A stretch of 64,000 bases of DNA, taken from Lottia gigantea. Taxonomy: Eukaryota > Mollusca > Gastropoda > Lottiidae. The stretch lies in contig NW_008709716.1 in the NCBI RefSeq assembly GCF_000327385.1, positions 1,391,297 to 1,455,296 on the forward strand, given 5' to 3'. A model generated the notes under the pieces. The model did not search any database, was not told the DNA's origin, and saw nothing but the letters and a program-made list of their open reading frames with translations. Position 1 is the stretch's first letter, and every line of letters starts with the position of its first letter. Of the stretch, positions 48,501-60,500 are shown in pieces. Made by a program: the position numbers and the translations under genes.

Positions 48501-51500
48501 TTATCAAGAAGGAAAATATGGGAGATAACTCTTACCTAACAATTAGTTTTAAGACCACAATATGACCTAATGATGTCAAAATGACAATATAAGGGAAGGA
48601 TTCAACACTGAATTTAGTCAAAATTAAAAGATAGCTTGCAAGGCAAGTTAACATACGCCCACTGGCAGCAGTCAGGGATGAAAACTAAATCTTTATTGAC
48701 CAAAAATATATTGAAGATCTTCATAACAATATCAAATTTCTCATATTTAAGATCTTCATTATGCATTTGTAGTTCAAAAACCCTGAAAATCTCATCAATT
48801 TAGGGTCAGTTATGCTGAATTTTTCCACAAATCTTTTAAATCAATAGCAATAACCCAGGAGCATTGAATTATCACGCTCCTTTTGTGTCTGAAATTTTCA
48901 AAGATATATAATATATAACTAACGTAGACAAATTTGAACTTTCATTAATATATACCGGCATATCAAGTTTGATCATGATCGGATAAAAACTATATAGTGT
49001 TTACATGTCAAATTTGATGTATTTTTGTCGAGGGCAATAACTCAAAAAGAATTTCATCAAAAAATTGTCAACTTCAAACTTGACCACCATCTCATCAATC
49101 CCAATGCTCACACCAAGTTTCATCAAAATTCATTGAAAATTGTAGCTTCTATTGTGTACTTAGTCAAGGGCAATAACTCAAAAGTCGTTCAGTGGAAAAT
49201 CGTCAAATTCGAACTTTACCGCCATCTTATCAATATCCAATGCTCACACCAAGTTTCATCAAAATCCATTGTAAATTGTAGCTTCTATTGTGCCCACAAC
49301 AAAATTTTGACACATAAAATTTTCATCAAATAGTCGTCAACTTCAAACTTGACTGCTGCCTTGTCAATCACAATGCTCACACCAAGTTTCATCAAAATCC
49401 ATTGATTTGTAGCGTCTATTATTTCAAAATTTCAAAGGCAATAACTCAAAACTGTTCATGGAAAAATTGTCAAATTCGAACTTGTCAGCCATTTTATGAA
49501 TATGTTGGACGTTAGGACTACTTAGTTTTTTCTATAGCAGATTATTTTATTTGGACCAACTGCATCTTCCTTAGTTTAGGCTATTGAATGATCATCATTT
49601 TAAGAAGCCATATTGGATTCCTACCATGAGAAAAATGTTGAAATGTTACTGAGCAACTACCAAGGAAAGTGACATCATCGAACTTCAACTGTCATTTCAT
49701 GTGTGTCTGTCTCTGAGGAAGGCAGCCTTTGTGCTCTTGAAACATGTTGGACTTTAGGACTACTTAGTTTTTTCTATAGTAGATTATTTTTTTGAATGTT
49801 TACCCATGTGTTGTGCTATAGAGTATCCACATTATTTCGATCAACTAAAAATGGACCAGTAAAAAACTTTGTGAAATGGTTTGTGTAGTTTTTATTGAAC
49901 GCATATTCATGTGGGTGTATAAAAACAGAATTTTTTTTTTAGATGTCTTAGATGTTTCCTCAGACATTCTATATAATAATTAAAATTGGTTTGTTTCGAT
50001 TTTCTTTTCGTGTAAAATGTTTGAACTATAAATAAGTCGAGAAAAAACCCTTTATGGATACCTGTGGTATAATTAACTTTTCTTATTAATTAGCTTCAAT
50101 AATATTTCATTATAACTTATGACAATTCCTTCAAAGAACAATGGTTTGAAAAAAAATAGTGACTGACAAAAAATAAGGTAAGTAAAACGTAAGAGTTATT
50201 GCTAAAATTCAGTTTGTCATGTGACTTTGTTCACTGGAATATGTTCTAGCAGATGACACTTGGAATTCCAATAATAGCTTGGGATTATAAGGAAATTTGG
50301 CCGAAAAAAATTGTGATGTTTGGTAATTTTGTTTATGTCAGAAATAAATGATAAATTTAAAGTGGTTTTAAAATGACAAAAAAAATTCTGCAGGTTGACG
50401 TTATAGAGATAACCCATGTTTATTAAAACATGCAAAAATAGAATATAGAGGTCACTCGAGGTCGCACATGTGAATTGCTAATCATTTCTGGAGATGCACG
50501 AAAAATAGGTTAGCACGAAATTAGGTTACTTGACTGTATGATTTAAAGAGCGTACATACATAACCAACTAAAATATAATGAAAATGAATACCTGTATTAC
50601 CTTTACTAACAGTTAATGATGATGAAGATGTGACGTCTACAGTTTGTTTTAAAATCTTTAATATTTTCTTCTGAAATGATGATACTTGTGACTGTTTTAC
50701 TTCTTCGGGATTGTTTGGCCTTTTATTAAATGACGTTTTTTCACGAAAAATATCTGTATTACTTGGCTCACTATAAAACAAGACATACATTGTCTTCCAT
50801 AATTCTTTACACAAGAATTGTAAGTTTTACTTGCTTTCTGTAAGATTTATCTTACTGACACACTTTTTGTCTGTTATAAGAAAATATTCATATTCAAGGG
50901 ATAGTCTCAACTATTAAATACTTATATCAAACAATAAAATAACAAGTGTTCCCGAATCAACCTACATCTGATGGCAAAGTAGATCAAATATCTGGTCTTG
51001 ATTGAAATTCTATTATTGAATTACACCTACCTGATAATGGCATGTTTACTGAAGATGAGATCAACTTGATTGGACCAAGGATTTAAATAACATGACCATT
51101 CTGTTTCTACCACAACCCAATCTTCACTTCTAGTTTTTAATCTCAATTTAGCAGATTTACATGGTTGACCTTTAGCTGATACCACTGAAATGTTAATTCA
51201 AAAACATCTATAGCAGAAAGACTTGGCGTAACTTGATGCCTAAACTTTGTGTGGAATTATTAATATGAATCAATGTGAAATCTAATGTTGAATCAAAATG
51301 ATTTATGTGCATATAATTTGTATGGATTCAGATCTTATTTGAATGAATACATTGATACTGAAATAAACTCAATTCAATGTATCATTCCTTTGTATAACTT
51401 TTGCCATATTTCAAGGAGCAGTCCCATATGACTTCTTGATAAGCATATATTTGTATTTGAGATATGCCGCAACGGTCTAAAGAAATTTGAGATATATCAA

Positions 51501-54500
51501 AATCATATGCAAGATTTCTTTTATTGGCTTCAATATGCCACATTAAAGAAAGATAAATATGAAAAAATAGTAATCTGGAATGTCACCTGGAATGTTCATG
51601 ATAAGTAATGAAAATGGTATTTTAAGTTATCCTTTAATAAAGCTCCACCTTGTAGATAAATGTGTCTTTTATAGACATAATCATGGGTTATGTACATGGC
51701 TTCAAAGAATCACATGAAAGATAATTAAAACTGTCTGTGATCATATAACCTAATAATTGCATTTTAAATGTTAAAAGAACAGTAAATTCAACCAATAAAA
51801 TTTAATAAAACTCATAGTAGACTGCTTTTGTAAATGGTAAATCTTGTTTTACGTTAACTTTAAAGGGATAGGTTTGTCATTCGTTTAACAATATCGCATC
51901 TTATCCTCGTCATCAGTAACACAAAAATAATGAACACATGTTTTTCGAATTCGTCCATCTATTTCTCCCATTTTGGTTCAGTTGAAATTGGGTCAGCATC
52001 AGCTACAAATGGTGTCATTCAAATGTCTCTACTTGAATTATTCATCTTGTTATTTTGATATTTTGATATGTCCTAGTTGTGCAATTCAACTAATATTGAC
52101 TACATGTTGACAAATAAAACGTAATGATATTGTTTTTCCAGCTGTTTTAACTTTACATATAAAATGAAATTTGTTTTTTTTATCTTACTTAAATATCAAC
52201 AAAACTTAGGCTACAATGTTCAGTAAACCGGCACCAGCCTCGTCGCAATATGTAATGGGCTCTCTAGATCATAGAGACTTGATACTATAGTACAAGATGA
52301 AATACCATATTTATTATAAATAGTACATCATACATCAAAATAAAGTAAGACTGGATAAACTAATAACAGTAATGTAGAAGGGAAATAAATCTATATCGAG
52401 TTCTATCTGGACTCACTCCACTAATTCATTTCTCCTCCCATGTTATAACACGAAATTCAACCTTCTACAACTTTTTCCAGAAACTCGTTGAAAGCTTCCC
52501 AATAATTCTATCTATTCAGACCACAATACTACAGACACAATACTTGGTGGATTTTGACGAAACTATCGAAAATCGGAAAATCAAAAACGATATTTAGTAT
52601 GAGTTATTGCCCTTGTTTTGTCACAGTCTGTAAACACTCTAGAAGGCCCAATTCTTGACAGATTTTGATGAAACTTGGTAATATTATTATGTATGACTGA
52701 AGGTTAAATATTTCATACTGGTAATTGTTACTGTACTGCCAAATATTTTTATTCAAAATCAAAACTGCCAGTGTTCGTATATTACCTTGCCTGGCAAGCT
52801 ATCATGTTATCATGTTATCATGTTATCAGAAATTCAGTGTCATCTTATATATTAATAACACCTTGGTCAAGTTTAGATTTGACGATTTGATGAACAGAGT
52901 CATGAGCACAATAAAAACTACAGTTTTCATCTGGATTTTATGAAATTTGGCGAGATGTTTATGTTGATAAATAAAATGAAATTAATGGAGCTTTACATCC
53001 TATTTATTGATATTGATGAGATCTTGGTGTATTTTGCCAGTTTCTCACTTAGCAATTTTGAGTTATTGCCCTTGACAATAGAGAAATGTCAGTTAACAAT
53101 TTTATGTTTTTGGATATTGATATTGTCAGTAAATATGATCACACCAAGTTTTGACATATTTTTATATTAAGTCACGGGCAATAACTCAAACACTGTTCAT
53201 CAAAAAATCTTCAAATTCAAACTTGTCCAAGATCTCATCTTGAAAAATAAATAATCATACCTAGTTTCATTTTAATCAGATTATTTTTTTTTATCTAAAT
53301 GCATCATAGTACAATATTTTTCAATACATTATATCATAGTATACAATACTATTACATTTACATATCTCATTTACACATAAACACACCTGCCCAGTTTAAT
53401 GAACAATACTATATATAATTTGCATGATCATACATTATACATCTATATTTATTAATTACCTATATAATAATTTATTTCATTCTTTATTCCTTCAAAACTA
53501 ATTTTCTGGTTTCCATTCTTAAATATGTGAATTTTACTAATACATAAAATCAAGTTGCCAACTTCTTGTTTTCTTCAAAAGTATCCATGAAGAATGTTTG
53601 TATCTAAAAGTTCAATTTCTGTCCCAAACTTACAATTTGCCCAATTAATAACATTTTCCCAAAATTTGTGGCTGTATGGACAATCCCATAATAGATGTTT
53701 GATTGATTCGATTTTCTCTCTGCACACGCTGCAGAATGGACTGTCAGTGACACCCATTTTGTATAAAATATCATTTGTTTCTAAAATATGGTAATTCTAT
53801 ACTGGAACCAGATAAGTTTGGTATCTATAGTACATTGGAAGATCAAGAAATTATAACTTGCCAACTTGTATATCAAATCCTTTTGTAATTTATTTTCCTA
53901 ATATTTGATTTCATTTTGAGGTTTTTCATAGATATTTTCAATGAAGTGACTATAGATGGATTTGCAACCCTTTATGTCTCTACATAATTTAGTAACATAC
54001 AACAAATAGCCTGGCTGTAATCTTACACAGCTGATTTCAGGTTTGTTTTGATAATAAGCTTAATTGATTTACAGACTCCCAAAAAGGTTACATAATTAGG
54101 TATTATGTCAAATTTATCACAAAATTCATTATAGCTCAGTATATTCCCATTAAGATCAAGAAGGTCACTTAAAAATCTTACCCCTTAAAGTTCCCATTCC
54201 TTTTTAATATATGGTTTTATTGTCTACTTTAATCATACTATTAAACCAGATTGGCATCATAAGTTTTTCATCTGTAGAACTTTATTGCGTGGCAAATCTA
54301 TCGTTTTGTCATGCTTTGTTTTCGTTATGTTTATTTATTTATTTATTTATTTTTTTGAAACGTCCCTAGACAAAATCGAAAATGGTATATCATAATTGTC
54401 TTCACCAAACATTTTTAAATAACCTGGAATCAAAAATGAATATCTAAAACTCAATTTTTGCTAAACCGGAAGTGTGCCATGGCATAATTGGCAAATATTT

Positions 54501-57500
54501 TGCATTAAGTTACCTGAAATTTTCTTAAATATGCTTCATTGTTATAAGACGTATCTGGTGAGGCTAAAAAAAATTCAATTTTTAAATATTTTTGTCAACA
54601 AAATTTGAATCCAAAATTTTCAAAAAAGCTAATTATCCGATTGATCTGAAATTCACAGGACATATACAGAATTCCATACAAGTAAATTTATACAATCAAA
54701 ATTTTTCTATCACTTCCGGTTTTTGCGTGAGAACTTCCGTTTTTTTTAAACCACGCCTGGCAAAAACCATATATATTGTCTGTCAGTCATAATTAGAATG
54801 CACTTAGCAGAAAAAACCCAAACCGGAAGTGATGCATAAGCCGTCGCCTCGGACATGGGTGGTTTAATACAAAATTGAATTTGTGAAAATAGGCATAAAA
54901 GTGTTAAATGTTTATAAAAAATGTGATAAAAATCTGTAGATTGTGGGGATTAAATGATTGACAGGTGTTATAACAGGTTATATAATATGATAGGAAAGCT
55001 ATCCATATGAACTGTTGACATGCAGGTGTGAAGTAGTTGGTAGAAAATTACAAATTCCCATGAAGAAGTCACCGTTTTATTTTCTTTGATGATTTACAGT
55101 TATGCCGCTACGGGATTAAAGGTGTTCGTATGAGAGATCGTATGATAGACATGAGTCTCTTAAAATGAGAACAAAAGGGCTGTTTCTTCCATTACACCCA
55201 GTGTATTTGGCCACGAACCCAGCAGTGTGGTCTGACACAGCAGTATGGTAATGATGATGAAATAACCCGATTTATCCGAAGGTGTGCCATATTACCAATA
55301 GTTCAATACGATATGGTTGGGAGTGTTTTATGGGTGATATGCCAGACCCCAGATTAGTAGAACTTGCAGACTACGTTACAAGTCAATGGTTGGAGGGTGT
55401 TTATGGATTACATGAATGGAACCATTATGGTTCGGACACCCCAAGAACTAACAACAACTTAAAAGGCTGGCATAGCCGTGTAAAGAAAATTGTAGGAAAA
55501 GCCCACCCCAACATATTCAAAATCATTAATTTCTTGAAAGAAGAGCAAGATGCCATGGAAATAAGGATGGTGCAGTATGCGGCCGGTCAGCAGCAACCTC
55601 CCAAAAGACGAAAATACAAGACACTTAAATCAAGACTTAGCAATAATATAGAACAGTATCGAAATAACGTACTTAATGTATAAGAGTTTGCAGATTCTGT
55701 ATCATACTTAGTAAAACTGAAATAGTAAATGTTGTAAATAAATGAATTACTTGAAGAATATTGTTAATTGGCTATAACCTGATTACATCGGCTTAAGCGT
55801 ACTATGATAACATCCAGTAATCCTATTGTTCTCAAAATCCATTTTTTTTGACAAAATTCCCACGAAGTCACCGTTTTTGGTTTCTACATGGTTAATTAAG
55901 ACCCAAGCGGTGACTTCGTGGGCATGAACCAAGTGGGGTCATAAACAGATTAATCTGATTATGTAATCTTTTAACACTTAAAATTTTTTTTTTTTCAATT
56001 TTCACTTACAATAATTTAATAACTCATATAGAGTAGTGAATTTTTGATACATTAACCTGTTCGAATTTTTTCACGCAAGATACACACAACAGTTTTGGTT
56101 ATTGGTGTTAATTAGGCTGAGGGAATAAAAGCAAACAGCGGGCTGTCTCTAGCATACACTGACCGTGGAATCAGAATACAGAGCGGGATTCTAACCCACA
56201 GCACTAAATCGCCTAGCAGGCACCAATTCAACTGGCTTCCGACTGCGCTAATCCTTAGCATAAAAAGAAAGTGGCAATTTTATCTTCCGCTAAGGGCAAT
56301 TTTATCTTCCGCTAAGATTATGATAGGTCATAAATAAATTAATCTAATTACACTATCTTTCAACTCTATGATAATTCACAGTTTTTTTTTTATTTTTTGC
56401 AAAATTTCCCCTTATGATAATAAAACATACACTTATTTAGAGCAGTGACTTTTTGATACATTAACCAGTTCGAATTTTGTCTGTTTGTCTGTACCATTAA
56501 TAGAACTCTATCTCCAAGATACATTATACAGCAATTTTTGGTTATTGGTGTTATGCTGAGGGGATGAAAGCAAACAACATTTATTGTCGTCTGTTAAGCT
56601 TATTATAGGTCATAAATAAATTAGTCTGACTACATAATCTTTTAGCTCTATAATAATTCACGTTTTTTCGAGTTGTGCTATATTTTCACTTACAATATTT
56701 AAACAAATGCTCATTTAGAGCAGTGAATTTTCACTACATTTACCTGTTCGAATTTTCACGACCTTTGCAAAATGACGATGAAAATACACCTCAAATTCCC
56801 GACATTTTATATGATAAAGGTCAAAGTAGCAGAGTTTGCACTGAAACTAATATACTATTTCGAAAAGTGATGCTATTCCCTTACTTAGATCCCTGAATGA
56901 AATACAATCTCAGGTTTTTTATGGCGTTCGCCAGTATTGTCTGGACAAAGTTAATGGTTTAAACCGCGATCCATTTAGAATCTTTGTTACTGGTTCAGCT
57001 GGTACCGGTAAATCTCACCTTATCAAATGTATTCAATACTAAGCGTCTCGAATTTTTGCGAAAACTGCAGAAAGTTTAAATGACATCACTGTTCTCTTGA
57101 CCGCACCAACTGGGGTGAGTGCTTTTAATATTGGAGCGTCAACTATTCACAGCAGTTTTTCAATAAGAAAGGGTTTCTCATTTCCACCTTATCAACCATT
57201 GGGACAAGAAACTATTAATACATTAAGATGTAAATATTGCAACTTACAAATATTAATTATAGATGAAATTTCAATGGTAGATCATAAGCTTTTTGTTACA
57301 TTCATGGGCGATTAGGGCAAATAAAGGGTACCGATGAGTTATTTGGAAATATCTGTGTCATATGTTTTGGAGATATGTGGCAACTCAGACCAGTTAAAGG
57401 TAATAGTTTATGTCATGAAAGTGTCATAGACCTATGGAACGGTAATTTCAAACTTGTTGAACTTACTGAAATTATGAGACAAAAAGATGATTTAGCCTTT

Positions 57501-60500
57501 GTCCAAACACTGAATAGAATTAGACAAAGAAAAAAAAGTGAACCAATGCTTGCTTCAGACATCAAAATGTTACAGAGTAGGGTAACTGGTAAAGAAGATG
57601 ATTGTCTGCACATATTTTCTACTAATCAGCAATTTGATGATTATAATTCTAGAATGATTGATGAAAAATCCCCCGAATTCTGTGTCCATCAGTGCTCTAG
57701 ATTATTCAAAAGATGTTAGAACCTTTAAAATGACGCTTAAAACCACATGTGTTAAAGTGACTGATACACCATTAGTGTCTTGCTTAAAAATAGGTGTAGG
57801 GTCAAAAGTTATGTTAGTAATTAATTTAAATGTTTCTACTGGCTTGATAAATGGAAGTTTTGGTCAAGTAACATTTATTCAAACTGATCAGAATAATCAA
57901 ACTGACAAAATTTTTGTAAAATTTTATAATGCTAAAGTTGGAATAAATGAAGACAGTGTTCCACTTCCGCCAAATGTACCACGTGGTAGTATTGGTATTG
58001 AGAGATATGAAAACCCTCATGTTAACTATAAGGGTGATGTTAGACTCCAGTTCCTATTACGTCTCGCCTATGCAGTTACTATTCACAAAGTACAAGGTCT
58101 AAGTCTCAAAAGAGGCGTAATATCACTTCATAAAATATTCCAAGCTGGTCAAGCCTATTGCATTAGGAGCAATGAATACTAATATAATTTTACACAATGT
58201 TCAGGGTTTATCTGTTCATATAGAGGATTTACAGAAACACAGGAAAATGCTAGAAGGTGATATCATTTGTTTAACAGAAACATGGCTAAATAATTCAATA
58301 ACTCCAGCAAAACTAAAGTTAAATGGTTTCCGTCTTCACCACCATCCTCGAAACAGCAGCTATGATGACACTAGAGATTTCAAATTTTTGAAAGAAAAGG
58401 GGCACGGAGGAGTAGGAGTATATTATAAGCAAAACAAAAATGTCAACATTTTAAAATTGGGAGCTTTAAATATAAAACACAATGCTTTGAATATTTTTGA
58501 TAAAAATATTAACGTAATTGTTATCTATAGACCACCCGTTTATCGATTAGATTTATTTCTCCCAATGTTAGAAAGATTATTAGTTGGATTATTTCAACCA
58601 AAATATCTTGGAGGGTCATTTGTCTTTACTAAATTGTTTTCAAAAATTTGGTTTTCAACAACTTGTTCAGCATTACACTACTGAAGGTGGGACACTTATA
58701 GATCATGTTTATATCAGTAAAGAAATTCCGTCACATAATGTTCACATTTCACACATACCTGTATATTATAGCTACCATGAAGCTATTAAATTAACCATAC
58801 GATAAGTTAAGTTATATTGATACAAGATTGAATTTACCCTTTCACAAAACATTTCATTTAGCTTGGCTCTTTATTAAAAGTGGTTGAGTCAACACTGGGC
58901 TTGAGAGGGTTGGAAGTTCAAAAAAGTCTTACAGCTATCACGGCCACGCTCAGTTCTGTTCACAGCTCTAGCTTTATTGTTATTACTATAAAATCGTGAT
59001 ATGCAGAGAAAACATCTTTCCAAAATGGGTTTTTTATACTCTTTACAAGTTTAGATATAAACTCTTCACCATATTTGAGAAAATCTTGATTATCGTTAGG
59101 CATCATGTCAAAACATAAAGTTTTCCAACAACTTTCTGATTCTATTATTTTTCTTAACCATGTTAACTTTAAACTTTTTATAAAGTCATTAGTTTTTACA
59201 TTAGTCATTTGCAGACCACCATACAAGTCTGTACAATAACTTTCCTTGAAATCCAAATTTAAATAACACTGACTTAATTTTTTGGATTTTACTCTCACTT
59301 GATGATGGTAAACTTATAAACAAGTGTGTTATTATGGGTAATAAAAGTGTTTTAAGTATCTCTTTGACCATTGATTGATCAGCTTTTTTATGTTTAGTAT
59401 CTTATCATCATAATTAATATCTGTTATATTAACTTAATTGGGAGTGAATTGAATTCCAAGAACTTTAAATTTTCCTTCAACAAATTTTAAATTATTAGTT
59501 AAATCATATTGTTTATTATCATTTGCACTCCTATTTAGTGGCACATAACTTTTTTTTTCAAAATTTGGTGCCAAGCCACAGAATTTTGCGAATTGGTTAA
59601 TTAGACTTGAGGCATTTTTGAGTGAAGATTCTGTTCCATCAAGAAATATAGACGTATCATCTGCATACTGTAAAAGTTTATTCTCTTTTTGCTAAAAGCA
59701 AAGTCCCAGTTTGTTATCGAAGTGCCACAGTCCAATATGTGCAAGAATAGATAATCGGCTCTAGAAGTCGTATTTTTCGGTCGATTTTCTTTGGGTTTGC
59801 ATTTTTGGAATCTACTGTTAAAATCTGAAAGAATAGCAGTTTCAAAATTTCAAAATTCAAAATTTGTCGCAGACATTTTTTTTGCCAAATTTTGCATTTT
59901 TTTCATTTTTTTTGCTTTTTGTCTGATTAATCTGAAAAAATTGAGCTAAGACAGTTTAAGAATGTAAACAAAATGGTACAGTCAAATTTTCAATTTCACT
60001 TCCGGTTTAAACAGGAAAACGATGTTCACTTCCGGTTGAATATCTTCCGGTGTAATTTGTATAGGACAAAAATTTTTATGCTGATAGGTAGACAAAGTTA
60101 TGACAAAAAAACGAAGAAAAAAAAATCCGGAACAGACGTGAAACTTTGGCCGCCATTTTGATTTTTCTGAAGGTCAAAGGTCTTCATAAGGTCAAAGGTC
60201 ATTGACCTTAGATATCAGTTAATACTTTGACATTTGACCTCCGACATGTACTTCCGGTTTTATAGCTGTCCGAAAACAGCCAAATTCGCAACTTTGGACT
60301 GCTCTAGCACGTGACCTAATTAACCTACAGGGTTAATTTTTTCGAATTCTTAATGTGCTTTTCATGCTCTTTCAAGTGATTTATAACAATCGTTTTTTAA
60401 AGCAAAATTGAAATTCGTGAATTTTTCAAATTTGAGTTTTTTTTACAATATTTCTGTTTCTTTGAGCTTGGTGTGTATATATCTTATGACCTAATTTATG

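Larger units (their letters stand above)
46654..48599 (-). mobile_element. Decayed PIF/Harbinger transposon
   Basis: The transposase remnants are enclosed by perfect 13-bp inverted repeats, CCTTCCCTTATAT (46654-46666) and ATATAAGGGAAGG (48587-48599), about 1.95 kb apart. No clear 3-bp target duplication. The element is on the minus strand in PERIOD intron d/e. Confidence 0.7.
54288..58970. mobile_element. 4.7-kb composite insertion in the LINE (MULE and Helentron parts)
   Basis: The LINE coding sequence stops at 58971 and resumes at 54287. The flanks share ACTTTATTG (54279-54287) and GCTTTATTG (58971-58979), 8 of 9 matching, consistent with a target duplication of the 9-bp Mutator type. Ends are not clear inverted repeats. 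Inside are MULE transposase, a SINE-like tRNA remnant and a Helentron-type helicase/endonuclease. Confidence 0.65.

Noticed and set aside
46654-48599. Harbinger as a host HARBI1 gene
   Set aside because: Frames are broken and inverted terminal repeats enclose it; a host gene would be intact.
49505-49790. Direct repeats 241 bp apart as LTRs of a small retroelement
   Set aside because: Only about 42 bp long, with no coding sequence or primer site between them.
41660-50536. The pair at 40809 and 50210 as LTRs of one large retroelement
   Set aside because: Each has its own short inverted ends and at least one has TA on both sides, fitting a DNA miniature element. They do not start TG or end CA.
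56181-56257. Functional tRNA gene
   Set aside because: No cloverleaf with paired acceptor stem could be drawn by eye; only the promoter boxes remain.
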